Assembly (NCBI GenBank): GCA_009773375.1
Contig: WRPH01000024.1
Span: 30,953-94,952, forward strand
Source: Paracoccaceae bacterium
GTDB lineage: Bacteria > Pseudomonadota > Alphaproteobacteria > Rhodobacterales > Rhodobacteraceae
Reading direction: 5' to 3'
DNA length: 64,000 nucleotides
The notes below the pieces were generated by a model. The model ran no database searches, was not told the origin of the DNA, and saw only the letters and a list, made by a program, of their open reading frames with translations. The translations under genes and the position numbers were made by a program. Shown piece by piece: positions 8,572 to 16,373 of this stretch (its first letter is position 1; every line of letters starts with the position of its first letter).

Positions 8572-10539
8572 TCACTCCGCCGCAACGGCAACGGTGCGAC
8601 GTGCGCCCGCCGCAGCACGGAACCGCCGATCCGACAGGCTGAACATGCCGCCCAACGCCATCAGCAAAGCCCCGCCCCAGATCCAGTCGGCAAACGGCTT
8701 GATATAGCCGCGCACCGCGTAACCGCCGGCGTCTTGCGGATCGCCGATCACCAGATACAGATCGCGGAACAGGCCCTGATCAATCGCGGCCTCGGTGGTC
8801 GGCATCGCCTGCACCGGATACACCCGCTTTTCCGGATGCAGCAGCGCCACTTCTGCACCGTTCAGGCTGATCAGCATATCGGCCATGGTCGAGCTATAGT
8901 TCGGCCCCTCGACCTCGTTCACCGCCTGCAACGTCACTTCATAAGGCCCCAAGGCAAAGCTTTCGCCCAGCTTGACGACGCGAATATCCTCGATCGACCA
9001 GGCGTTCATCGCGGCCACCGCAAACAGGGTGATGCCAAGGCCGGAATGCGCCATCGCCTTGCCCCAATCGGCCCGCGGCAGTCGGGCAAGCCGTGCCATC
9101 CGCTCGGCCAAGCCACCCCGGCCCAGCCGTTGCCCCAGATCGACCAGCGCGCCGAACACCACCCACGCGCCAAGCGCCGCGCCAATCGGGCCAAGCGTCG
9201 ATTTGCCAGTCTGCAACGCATAGGCCAACAGCCCCGCCGCCACCGCCAGCGCCAAAGCGCCCCGCAGGGGCCGCAGCGTGCGACGGATTTCGGCGCGCTT
9301 CCACGGCAACATCGCGCCAACCGGCAGCACGATGGCCAGAATGACCATGAACGGCGAGAACGCCGCATCAAAGAACGGCGCTCCCACCGAAAGTTTGCGC
9401 GCAAACACCAGTTCGGCCACCAGCGGCCAGATCGTGCCGACAAATACCACCAGCGCCGACACCGCCAGCAGCAGGTTGTTGGTGACCAGCGCGGTTTCGC
9501 GGCTGATCAGGCTGAACACGCCGCGCGCCTCCAACACATTGGCGCGAAACGCAAACAGCGTCAGCGCGCCGCCCATGAAGAAGGCGAGGATCATCAGGAT
9601 GAACACCCCCCGCGCCGGATCATTGGCAAAAGCATGCACCGAGGTAATCACGCCGGAGCGCACGATGAACGTGCCGGTCAGGCTGAAGCCAAAGGCCAGA
9701 ATCGCCAGCAGGATCGTCCAGGCTTTCAGGCTTTCGCGCTTTTCCACCACAATGGCGGAATGCAGCAGCGCCGCCGCGATCAGCCACGGCATGAAGCTGG
9801 CGTTTTCGACCGGATCCCAGAACCAGAAGCCGCCCCAGCCAAGTTCGTAATAGGCCCACCACGACCCCAGCGCGATGCCGATGGTCAGGAAAATCCAGGC
9901 CGCCAGCGTCCAAGGCCGCACCCAGCGCCCCCAGGCGGCATCAACCCGGCCTTCCAGCAGCGCGGCGATGGCGAAGGAAAAGCTCATCGAAAGCCCGACA
10001 TAGCCCAGATACAGAAACGGCGGATGGAAGGCGAGGCCGGGGTCCTGCAACAGCGGGTTCAAATCGCCGCCATTCATCGGCGGGTTGGCCAGCCGCAGGA
10101 ACGGGTTCGAGGTCAGCAGCATGAAGGCCAGAAACGCAAGGCCAATCGAGCCTTGCACCCCCAGCACGCGGGCTTTCAGCGTCGCAGGCAGATTGCCGCC
10201 AAACCACACCGCACAGGCGCCAAAGCCGGAAAGCGCCAGCACCCACAGCAACAACGATCCCTCATGGTTGCCCCAGACTCCGGCCACCTTGTAGAGCATC
10301 GGTTTGTCGGTATGCGAATTCGCCACCACCAGTTTCAGCGAAAAGTCCGAGGTGACGAAAGCATAGGTCAGCGCCGCGAAAGATGCCGCGATCAGCAGAA
10401 ACTGGATCACCGCCGCAGGATCGGCCACCGCCATCAACCGCGCATCGCGTTTGTGCGCGCCCCACAACGGCAAAACCGTCTGCACCAGCGCCACCATAAA
10501 GGCCAGTATCAGGGTGAAATGTCCGAATTCAACGATCAT
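8572..10539 (-). CDS. ccmF: Haem lyase subunit CcmF
   Basis: A 655-residue polytopic inner-membrane protein of the haem-handling family, attaching haem b to apocytochrome c. About 14 hydrophobic segments are visible. The periplasmic WWD-type segment is present near residue 229 as ELGWGGFWFWDPVENASFM, with phenylalanine replacing one of the usual tryptophans. The conserved histidines that ligand haem (for example in VWGNHEGSLLLW) are also visible. The ATG at 10539 is preferred because a GGGAGA site precedes it and the product starts MIVEFGHFTLILAF as in the family. No ccmE lies immediately upstream; ilvN does. Confidence 0.95.
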   Translation of the reverse strand: MIVEFGHFTLILAFMVALVQTVLPLWGAHKRDARLMAVADPAAVIQFLLIAASFAALTYAFVTSDFSLKLVVANSHTDKPMLYKVAGVWGNHEGSLLLWVLALSGFGACAVWFGGNLPATLKARVLGVQGSIGLAFLAFMLLTSNPFLRLANPPMNGGDLNPLLQDPGLAFHPPFLYLGYVGLSMSFSFAIAALLEGRVDAAWGRWVRPWTLAAWIFLTIGIALGSWWAYYELGWGGFWFWDPVENASFMPWLIAAALLHSAIVVEKRESLKAWTILLAILAFGFSLTGTFIVRSGVITSVHAFANDPARGVFILMILAFFMGGALTLFAFRANVLEARGVFSLISRETALVTNNLLLAVSALVVFVGTIWPLVAELVFARKLSVGAPFFDAAFSPFMVILAIVLPVGAMLPWKRAEIRRTLRPLRGALALAVAAGLLAYALQTGKSTLGPIGAALGAWVVFGALVDLGQRLGRGGLAERMARLARLPRADWGKAMAHSGLGITLFAVAAMNAWSIEDIRVVKLGESFALGPYEVTLQAVNEVEGPNYSSTMADMLISLNGAEVALLHPEKRVYPVQAMPTTEAAIDQGLFRDLYLVIGDPQDAGGYAVRGYIKPFADWIWGGALLMALGGMFSLSDRRFRAAAGARRTVAVAAE

Positions 10540-10624
10540 GGCCGTCTCCCGTGTTGCACTTGGTATAGGCCAGATCGCGGGTGGCGGAAATGGGCTGCGC
10601 GAAGGTGTCGCGCAGCCGTGATGC

Positions 10625-11185
10625 TCAGACGCCGCGCGACAGCGCCGCCACGCCGGTCCGCGCCATCTCACGCAAGCCCAAGGGGCGCATCAGTTCAGCA
10701 AAACTGTCGATCTTTTCCGGCGTGCCGGTCATCTCGAACACAAAGGATTCCAGCGTCGAATCCACCACATGCGCGCGGAAGATCTCGGCCAGCCGCAGCG
10801 CTTCAATCCGCGCCTCGCCCTTGCCCGCCACCTTCAGCAACGCCAGCTCGCGCTGCACCGCCGGGCCTTCCACGGTCAGATCATGCACCGCATGCACCGG
10901 CACCATCCGCGCCAGCTGCGCCTTGATCTGTTCGATCACCGCCGGCGTGCCGGTGGTCACAACCGTGATCCGGCTGCGATGGCCGGCATGGTCCACTTCG
11001 GCGACGGTCAGGCTGTCGATGTTGTAACCGCGACCGGAAAACAACCCGATCACCCGCGCCAGCACGCCGCTTTCGTTATCGACCACCACCGCCAGCGTAT
11101 GCGTTTCGATCAGCACCGCGTTCGGGTCGTGCAGATCATAAGCCGAATGGCTGGCCGAGCTTTTCTTGATGTTGAGCGGAGACAT
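10625..11185 (-). CDS. ilvN: Acetolactate synthase small (regulatory) subunit
   Basis: A 186-residue regulatory subunit of acetohydroxyacid synthase, which binds valine or other branched-chain products through an N-terminal ACT domain. The ACT domain is seen at residues 25-100 (THTLAVVVDNESGVLARVIG, then GRGYNIDSLTV), followed by the C-terminal domain ending in LGLREMARTGVAALSRG, as in IlvH/IlvN. The ATG at 11185 is preferred to an earlier in-frame ATG because of the GGGAG site just upstream. It lies 63 bp downstream of ilvB on the same strand, separated by a G/C hairpin. Confidence 0.95.
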   Translation of the reverse strand: MSPLNIKKSSASHSAYDLHDPNAVLIETHTLAVVVDNESGVLARVIGLFSGRGYNIDSLTVAEVDHAGHRSRITVVTTGTPAVIEQIKAQLARMVPVHAVHDLTVEGPAVQRELALLKVAGKGEARIEALRLAEIFRAHVVDSTLESFVFEMTGTPEKIDSFAELMRPLGLREMARTGVAALSRGV

Positions 11186-11223
11186 TCTGCTCCCTTTCAT
11201 CTGTCTATAAATATCCCGGGGGT

Positions 11224-11241
11224 CCGGGGGCTGGCCCCCGG
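11224..11241. terminator. GC-rich hairpin in the ilvB-ilvN gap
   Basis: A perfect 7-bp stem (CCGGGGG/CCCCCGG) with a 4-base loop between ilvB and ilvN. There is no T-run after it on the transcribed strand, so it may be an mRNA processing or attenuation hairpin that adjusts subunit ratio rather than a strong terminator. Confidence 0.45.
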
Positions 11242-11248
11242 CTCGATG

Positions 11249-13003
11249 TCAGACCAAAGCGCCGCCCTTGCCGCCAATCGCACCGGCGGTTTCAGAGTCG
11301 TTCAGGATCATCTCGTTATGCGGCTTTCCGCTCGGGATCATCGGCAGGCAGTTTTCGTGCTTTTCCACCCGGCAATCAAAGATGAACGGCCCGTCATAGC
11401 GGATCATCTCCATGATCGCGTCGTCCAGATCGGCCGGATCACTGATCTGGATGCCCTTGCAGCCAAACGCCTCCGCCAGTTTCACGAAATCGGGCAAGGA
11501 CTCCGACCAGCTTTGCGAATAGCGCTGGCCGTGCAGCAGGTCTTGCCACTGCCGCACCATGCCCAGCCGTTCGTTGTTCAGGATGAACTGCTTGACCGGG
11601 GCGCGGAACTGCATCGCCGTGCCCATTTCCTGCATGTTCATCAACCAGCTTGCCTCGCCTGCGACGTTGATCACCAGACTGTCAGGATGCGCGATCTGCA
11701 CGCCGATCGAGGCCGGCAGGCCATAGCCCATCGTCCCCAGACCACCGCTGGTCATCCAGCGGTTCGGCGCCTCAAAGCCCAGATACTGCGCCGCCCACAT
11801 CTGATGCTGGCCGACTTCCGTGGTGATATAGCGGTCCATGCCCTTGGTCAGCGCTTCCAGCCGTTCCAGCGCATACTGCGGCTTGATCAGCACCGAGGAC
11901 GGCTTGTAATTCAGGCACTTCACCGCCTGCCACACCGCGATCTGCTTCCACCACTTCGCCAGAGCTGCCTTGTTCACCCGGCTGCCGCGATCCTTCCACA
12001 GCGCCAGCGCGTCCTCCAGCACATGCGTCACATCGCCAACAATCGGCACATCCACCCGGATCACCTTGTTGATCGAGGACGGGTCGATATCGACATGCAC
12101 CTTCTTCGAATGCGGGCTGAAATCCTTGATCCGCCCGGTGATGCGGTCATCAAACCGCGCGCCGATGTTGATCATCAGATCGCAGCCGTGCATCGCCAGA
12201 TTGGCCTCATACAGCCCGTGCATGCCCAGCATACCCAGCCACGCCTTGCCCGAGGCCGGATAAGCCCCCAACCCCATCAGCGTCGAGGTGATCGGAAACC
12301 CGGTCGCATCGACAAATTCGCGCAGCAGCGCCGAAGCCGCCGGGCCAGAGTTTACCACGCCGCCGCCGGTATAGAACACCGGGCGTTCGGCGGTTTCCAT
12401 CAACTCCACCATGCGCAGGATTTGCTCGGCATCGCCGCGCACTTTCGGCTGATAATGCGACACCCGCGCGGTTTCCGGCGCAGCATAGGCCGCGGTGGCA
12501 AACTGCACGTCCTTCGGAATGTCGATCAGCACCGGGCCGGGCCGACCCGACCGCGCCACATGAAACGCCTGATGAATCGTTTCGGCCAGAATGGCGGGGT
12601 CTTTCACCAGCCAGTTATGCTTGGTGCAGGGCCGGGTGATGCCCACCGTATCGGCTTCCTGAAACGCATCGGTGCCGATCAGGAAGGTCGGCACTTGCCC
12701 CGACAACACCACCAGCGGAATGCTGTCCAGCAGCGCATCGGTCAGCCCGGTCACCGCATTGGTCGCCCCCGGCCCGGATGTCACCAGCGCCACGCCCACC
12801 TTGCCGGTGGAGCGCGCATAGCCTTCCGCCATGTGGATCGCGCCCTGTTCATGGCGCACCAGAATGTGCTTGATGTCATTCTGCTGGAAAATCTCGTCAT
12901 AGATCGGAAGGACGGCACCGCCCGGATAGCCAAAGACGACTTCAACGTCCTGATCCTTCAAGGCTTGAACCACCATTCTTGCGCCGGTCATCTGACGTGT
13001 CAT
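11249..13003 (-). CDS. ilvB: Acetolactate synthase large (catalytic) subunit
   Basis: A 584-residue thiamine-diphosphate enzyme that condenses two pyruvates, or pyruvate and 2-oxobutyrate, in the first step of valine, leucine and isoleucine synthesis. The N-terminal TPP-binding domain contains the catalytic glutamate Glu52 in VRHEQGAIHMAEGYAR and the SGPGATN motif. The C-terminal domain has GYGLPASIG and the cofactor motif GEASWLMNMQE, with the NNERLGMVRQWQ segment typical of AHAS. The ATG at 13003 follows an AGGA site; a GTG one codon upstream is an alternative. The upstream leader has the hallmarks of translational attenuation. Confidence 0.96.
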   Translation of the reverse strand: MTRQMTGARMVVQALKDQDVEVVFGYPGGAVLPIYDEIFQQNDIKHILVRHEQGAIHMAEGYARSTGKVGVALVTSGPGATNAVTGLTDALLDSIPLVVLSGQVPTFLIGTDAFQEADTVGITRPCTKHNWLVKDPAILAETIHQAFHVARSGRPGPVLIDIPKDVQFATAAYAAPETARVSHYQPKVRGDAEQILRMVELMETAERPVFYTGGGVVNSGPAASALLREFVDATGFPITSTLMGLGAYPASGKAWLGMLGMHGLYEANLAMHGCDLMINIGARFDDRITGRIKDFSPHSKKVHVDIDPSSINKVIRVDVPIVGDVTHVLEDALALWKDRGSRVNKAALAKWWKQIAVWQAVKCLNYKPSSVLIKPQYALERLEALTKGMDRYITTEVGQHQMWAAQYLGFEAPNRWMTSGGLGTMGYGLPASIGVQIAHPDSLVINVAGEASWLMNMQEMGTAMQFRAPVKQFILNNERLGMVRQWQDLLHGQRYSQSWSESLPDFVKLAEAFGCKGIQISDPADLDDAIMEMIRYDGPFIFDCRVEKHENCLPMIPSGKPHNEMILNDSETAGAIGGKGGALV

Positions 13004-13054
13004 CACATTATCCTATCTTGGCCGCGTGTTTGCACACCTTGGGCCTTGGTCAAC

Positions 13055-13082
13055 AAAAAGCCCCCGGAGGTATCTCGGGGGC
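13055..13082 (-). terminator. Attenuator terminator upstream of ilvB
   Basis: Read on the minus strand, GCCCCCGAGATACCTCCGGG continues as GGC and then five T residues. Seven consecutive G/C pairs close the stem (G13082-C13060 inward), followed at once by the T-run. It lies between the leader peptide stop and the ilvB ribosome site, exactly where an intrinsic attenuator is expected. Confidence 0.85.
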
Positions 13083-13123
13083 GCATGGGGAACCTGATGG
13101 TCTACCGTTACCGGCCCATGCGC
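13081..13123 (-). promoter_or_regulatory. Leader hairpin (pause/alternative structure) of the ilv attenuator
   Basis: The minus strand has a perfect 9-bp inverted repeat, GCGCATGGG (13123-13115) and CCCATGCGC (13089-13081). The first arm lies within the last codons of the leader peptide; the second arm abuts the 5' arm of the terminator. A ribosome stalled on the Ile/Leu/Val codons would cover or free the first arm, so the pairing could change with charged tRNA supply. The exact antiterminator was not computed. Confidence 0.6.
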
Positions 13124-13155
13124 TTTTTCCTTACGACGACTAGAATGTGCCGCAT
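13108..13155 (-). CDS. ilvL: ilv leader peptide (15 residues)
   Basis: A short reading frame, MRHILVVVRKKRMGR followed by TAA, begins at the ATG at 13155 with a purine-rich AAAGGGGG upstream. Residues 4-8 are Ile-Leu-Val-Val-Val, all three branched-chain amino acids in a row, just before the hairpin and T-run described separately. This is the pattern known for transcription attenuation of ilv operons. The peptide itself probably has no function beyond sensing charged tRNA. It is too short for ordinary gene callers. Confidence 0.8.
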   Translation of the reverse strand: MRHILVVVRKKRMGR

Positions 13156-13408
13156 GGCGGACCCCCTTTGGCTTCGTGGGGGAAACTAGGGCGGCGCTGC
13201 GGGGGCGTCAACTGCAAATCGACGCGTAAAATGTCGCAGCGGGATGGTTTTTTGAACATTTCTTTCTGCTGGTGCGCTTCTTGCGCAACTTTCGCAATTC
13301 CGCGCAGGCGTGCACAGGGTTTGCGCGCGCTTGAGTCGGCTTTGGGGCTTTCGCTTGCGTCCGCCCGCAGCTAGGCAGGGCCAACCGCTGTTCACCAAGG
13401 AAGTGATG

Positions 13409-14005
13409 ATGAAGCTTTATTATGCACCGGGGGCCTGCTCGCTGGCCAGCCATATTGCCCTGCAAGAGGCGGGTCAGCCGTTCCAGATCGAAAAGACCGA
13501 TCTGCGCACCAAGACCACCGAAACCGGCGCGGATTTCACCAAGGTCAACCCGCGCGGCGCGGTGCCTGCGCTGGCGCTGGCCTCGGGCGATGTGCTGACC
13601 GAAGGCGTCGCTATCATGCAATATGTATCCGACAATGCCGGCGGCACCTCGCCGCAAGGCAGCCTTGCCCGCGCCCGCCTGCACGAGGCGCTGAACTTCG
13701 TCTCGACCGAGGTGCACAAGACCTATTCGCCGTTCTTCCGTCCGCTGTCGGACGAGGCGCGCGCCGCACAGATTGACCTGCTGAATGCCCGCCTGTCGGT
13801 GATCGAGGCCAAACTTGCCGATGGCCGCGCATGGCTTGCCGGGGCAGATTACACCCCCGCTGATGGCTATCTGTTCACCGTCACCAACTGGTCCAAACCC
13901 CTCGGTCACGATCTGTCGGCCTTCCCGCAGATCGAGGCCCTGCGCGCCCGCATCGCCGCCCGTCCTGCCGTGCAAGCCGCGATGCAGGCCGAAGGTCTGA
14001 TCTGA
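13409..14005 (+). CDS. Glutathione S-transferase
   Basis: A 198-residue cytosolic GST. The N-terminal thioredoxin-like domain starts MKLYYAPGACSLASHIALQE; the CSLASH segment, with cysteine and histidine, is typical of beta-class GSTs. The glutathione-binding segment VNPRGAVPAL and the LTEGVAIMQYV motif follow. The C-terminal helical domain runs from about residue 85 and contains ADYTPADGYLFTVTNW. An AGGA site precedes two adjacent ATGs at 13406 and 13409; the second gives the family-like start. It stands alone, divergent from the ilv leader, so a general detoxification role is all that can be inferred. Confidence 0.92.
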   Translation: MKLYYAPGACSLASHIALQEAGQPFQIEKTDLRTKTTETGADFTKVNPRGAVPALALASGDVLTEGVAIMQYVSDNAGGTSPQGSLARARLHEALNFVSTEVHKTYSPFFRPLSDEARAAQIDLLNARLSVIEAKLADGRAWLAGADYTPADGYLFTVTNWSKPLGHDLSAFPQIEALRARIAARPAVQAAMQAEGLI

Positions 14006-14015
14006 CCGCTAAAGC

Positions 14016-14052
14016 GGATTTTCTTCAATCTGCTTCAGATTGAAGAAAATCC
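14016..14052. repeat. Perfect 17-bp inverted repeat with 3-base loop
   Basis: GGATTTTCTTCAATCTG (14016-14032), loop CTT, then its exact complement CAGATTGAAGAAAATCC (14036-14052). It is AT-rich compared with neighbouring DNA and lacks a flanking T-run. It lies 10 bp after the GST stop codon. It could be an mRNA 3' stabilising hairpin or a copy of a dispersed palindromic element. Confidence 0.8.
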
Positions 14053-14115
14053 AAGGCAAGATATGCCTATGACTATTGCGTGGTGCATGCAGGCAAGGTC
14101 TGCCTGCTGAAATTC

Positions 14116-14148
14116 AAAAAGGGGCGGGTCTGGCACGCGCCCCTTTTT
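14116..14148. terminator. Bidirectional intrinsic terminator after GST
   Basis: An 11-bp perfect stem, AAAAAGGGGCG (14116-14126) with CGCCCCTTTTT (14138-14148), gives a T-run on both strands. It terminates the GST transcript rightward and may back up termination of bpt leftward. Confidence 0.85.
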
Positions 14149-14226
14149 CATGGCCGAGGGCAGCGCCAGCGTGGTTAATCAAACCTGAAGACGGCTCCGC
14201 AAGCCCTTGATTTCATATAAAACCAC

Positions 14227-14252
14227 AGGCTGTCCACACGCGGACACAGCCT
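14227..14252 (-). terminator. Hairpin at the 3' end of bpt
   Basis: AGGCTGT (14227-14233) and ACAGCCT (14246-14252) form a 7-bp stem with a further CC/GG pairing inside. It touches the bpt stop codon and is followed on the minus strand by GTGGTTTTAT, a short T-rich tail. Confidence 0.55.
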
Positions 14253-15087
14253 AATCGCGCGGAATGCGCGTCTCGGGCAGGCTGATGCGGGCAACCTGCT
14301 CGGCAATCGGATCGACCGACAATGGATGCAATTCTGCCCGATGATCGGCAGGCTCGCCAATCGGCACCCACTCACCATGCTTGAAGATTTCCAGCGCGTT
14401 GAACCCGGCCTTGTAGCCCATCTTCCGGCTGCCCGGCACCCAATAGCCAAGGTAGACAAACGGCAGCCCTGCCTCGCGGGCGATCGCGATGTGGTCCAGA
14501 ATAGCAAAGGTGCCCAGCGACAGATCAATCAGATCGGGATCATAAAAGCTGTAGACCATCGACAGCCCGTCGTCGAAAACATCGGTCAGCGACACGCAAG
14601 CCAAGGGCCGCCCCCGCTCGCCTTCCCCCGCCGCGCGGGTATATTCGATGACCCGGCTTTTGATCGGGGTTTCCTCGATCATCGCGGCGAATTCAAACAC
14701 ATCCATATCCGCCATCCCGCCATCGGCGTGGCGGGCATCGAGATAACGGCGGAACAGGCTGAACTGATCTTCCGTCGCCCAAGGGCTGGTCGCGTTGCGC
14801 CGCAAATGCGCCGCCGCCTTCATGATCCGCCGCTGGGTGCGGTTGGGCTGGAAATCCGCCACCCGGATGCGAGCAGACAGGCAAGCCGAACATTCCGCGC
14901 AGGAGGGCCGATACAACACATTCTGGCTACGCCGGAAGCCCTGCTTGGACAGCGCATCATTCAACCGCTGCGCCTGATCCCCTTGCAGCGCAGTGAACAG
15001 CTTCCGTTCCATCCGGCCCTCAAGATAAGGGCAGGGCTGCGGGGCGGTCACATAAAACTGAGGCGCAATCGGAAGCGTGTGGCGCAT
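14251..15087 (-). CDS. bpt: Aspartate/glutamate leucyltransferase
   Basis: A 278-residue aminoacyl-tRNA-protein transferase of the Bpt type, which adds leucine to proteins with N-terminal Asp or Glu and so targets them to ClpAP through the N-degron pathway. The N-terminal domain has [16 protein letters not shown] and the cysteine-rich [16 protein letters not shown]. The C-terminal GNAT-like domain has [20 protein letters not shown]. The start is the ATG at 15087, giving [14 protein letters not shown] as in relatives. The upstream ribosome site is weak. It stands as a single gene between two terminator regions. Confidence 0.93.
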   Translation of the reverse strand: MRHTLPIAPQFYVTAPQPCPYLEGRMERKLFTALQGDQAQRLNDALSKQGFRRSQNVLYRPSCAECSACLSARIRVADFQPNRTQRRIMKAAAHLRRNATSPWATEDQFSLFRRYLDARHADGGMADMDVFEFAAMIEETPIKSRVIEYTRAAGEGERGRPLACVSLTDVFDDGLSMVYSFYDPDLIDLSLGTFAILDHIAIAREAGLPFVYLGYWVPGSRKMGYKAGFNALEIFKHGEWVPIGEPADHRAELHPLSVDPIAEQVARISLPETRIPRD

Positions 15088-15152
15088 GATCACAACTGAA
15101 AGGGAAAGGTCGCGGCACCCTAGCAAGGGATGATCCAGCCGCCAAGCGCAAA

Positions 15153-15208
15153 CCGGCCCCTTTATCAAAGGGACCGGCGCGAACCCCCCCCCGGAGTTGC
15201 ACCGGGGG
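15153..15208 (-). terminator. Two tandem hairpins after the DUF2852 gene
   Basis: The first encountered on the minus strand is a perfect 8-bp stem, CCCCCCGG/CCGGGGGG (15186-15208). The second pairs CCGG-CCCTTT with AAAGGG-CCGG (15153-15177) with one mismatch, followed by TTTG. Together they probably end the DUF2852 transcript before bpt. Confidence 0.7.
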
Positions 15209-15217
15209 GCGATGATC

Positions 15218-15688
15218 TTAATATTCGCCGGGGCGGGCCACATCAGCAGCCGGAACCGGGGCCGAGGCGGCACGGGCGCGGTCTTCCATGAAGCTGTCGA
15301 ATTCCGACTTGTCCTTGGCCTCGCGCAGGCGCTGCAGGAAACTTTCGAACGCGGTCTGCTCGTCTTCCAGACGGCGCAGCATATCGGCCTTGTAGGCATC
15401 AAAAGCCGCGTTGCCCGAGGGCCGCATCGCGGCATGGCCCCAATGGCCGCCTGCGTGGCGCTCAAAGTGACGGGCGCGGCGCTCCGCGCAGGACGAACGG
15501 TTAAACATGCGTTTGCTCCAGATCATATAGGCCAGAAGGGCAAGGCCGACTGGCCAGACAAAGATGAACCCCAGCACCATGGCGGCGATCCAGGCCCCAC
15601 GGCCCTTGTCGTCAAGCCAGGCTTCGGCGCGGCGGAGGTAGGAAAAGAAGCCGCCAGAGGAAGGGGCGGTGGTCGAGGCGGTATTCAT
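15218..15688 (-). CDS. DUF2852 domain protein, one membrane helix
   Basis: A 156-residue protein. After a Ser/Thr-rich start, an amphipathic segment ([14 protein letters not shown]) leads into one strong transmembrane helix (about residues 34-56, [20 protein letters not shown]). The C-terminal part is charged and helical, probably coiled coil ([21 protein letters not shown]), ending in an Ala/Pro-rich tail. This matches DUF2852, whose function is unknown. A GGGAG site precedes the ATG at 15688. Two near-identical palindromes upstream suggest specific repression or activation. Confidence 0.85.
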   Translation of the reverse strand: MNTASTTAPSSGGFFSYLRRAEAWLDDKGRGAWIAAMVLGFIFVWPVGLALLAYMIWSKRMFNRSSCAERRARHFERHAGGHWGHAAMRPSGNAAFDAYKADMLRRLEDEQTAFESFLQRLREAKDKSEFDSFMEDRARAASAPVPAADVARPGEY

Positions 15689-15712
15689 CGGCGGACTCCC
15701 GTGTTGCTTGGT

Positions 15713-15790
15713 ATGTGAATGTGTTTCACATGAGACAAGATGCGCGCGGGGAAGCCCTGTTTCAAGGGGTTATGTGAATGATATTTACAT
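15713..15790. promoter_or_regulatory. Twin palindromic operators upstream of the DUF2852 gene
   Basis: Two 19-bp palindromes of the same design: ATGTGAATGTGTTTCACAT (15713-15731, perfect 7-bp arms) and ATGTGAATGATATTTACAT (15772-15790, one mismatch). Both share the half-site ATGTGAA and a 5-base spacer, and their centres are 59 bp apart. They lie 25 and 84 bp upstream of the DUF2852 start codon. The duplication argues for a dimeric regulator, possibly with looping. I cannot name the regulator. Confidence 0.7.
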
Positions 15791-15816
15791 GCAGCGCGGG
15801 CCGAGCAAAAATCCGC

Positions 15817-16281
15817 CTAGACCGTGAAATCCGCAAGCTCCGCCCCAGTGATGCGCAAAAGCTCGGTCGGGGTGATGACGAAGATATGCCGGGGCGTGCC
15901 CGCCGCCGCTCAGACCGTTGGAAAGGCCAGCAAACGCCGGTCCATCCAAAGCGGCGAGGGCGTCAGATGCCCCAATGGAGACACGCCGCCAATCGCAAAG
16001 CCGGTGGTGCTGCGCACTTGTGCCGCATCGGCGCGGCCCAACGGCTCGCCTGCAAGTGCGCTGGCGCGGGCGGTATCAACCTGATTGCCGCCTGCGGTCA
16101 GAAACAGATACAGCCCGCGCGTGCCGCCAAACAGGATCGACTTCACGATCTGATCCAGCGCGCAGCCTGCCGCCACCGCCGCCTGTTCTGCGGTGCGCGT
16201 TTCATTCGGCATCTCCAGCGGTGCGCTTGCCACCCCGGCTGCCTGCAACGCTGCCACCACCCGCGCCAAACTCTTGCTCAT
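15817..16281 (-). pseudogene. YbaK/EbsC-type aminoacyl-tRNA deacylase, interrupted by an in-frame TGA
   Basis: The frame begins at the ATG at 16281 (MSKSLARVVAALQAAGV) with a GAGGGG site. It contains the YbaK landmarks: the segment around VKSILFGGT with the conserved lysine, and GVSPLGHLTP near residue 90. A TGA at 15910-15912 stops it after 123 residues. The same frame then continues with 31 residues (AAAGTPRHIFVITPTELLRI and onward) to a TAG at 15817-15819, which look like the normal C-terminal end of the family. The TGA probably replaces a tryptophan TGG. It is either a recent inactivation or a base error; a truncated product of 123 residues would lose the last strands of the fold. Confidence 0.75.
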
Positions 16282-16373
16282 CGGCCCCTCCGTTTGTGGC
16301 TTTATCGGCAAACCGCGCGGCTGCGGCAAGTCTGGCCGTTGACCCCGCCGCCGCTAGCCCGCAAATTGCGGCC

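Noticed and set aside
8452-10926. An 824-codon plus-strand open frame across ccmH and ccmF
   Set aside because: The translation is rich in Arg, Pro, His and Gln with no domain, typical of an antisense shadow of a GC-rich gene. CcmF on the other strand is unmistakable.
10769-13189. An 806-codon plus-strand open frame across ilvN and ilvB
   Set aside because: It is an antisense shadow: His/Arg/Gln-rich and without motifs, opposite two well-conserved genes.
15713-15790. Reading the twin palindromes as PpsR/CrtJ (TGT-N12-ACA) photosynthesis-regulator sites
   Set aside because: The spacing is 11, not 12, in both copies, and no photosynthesis gene is near.
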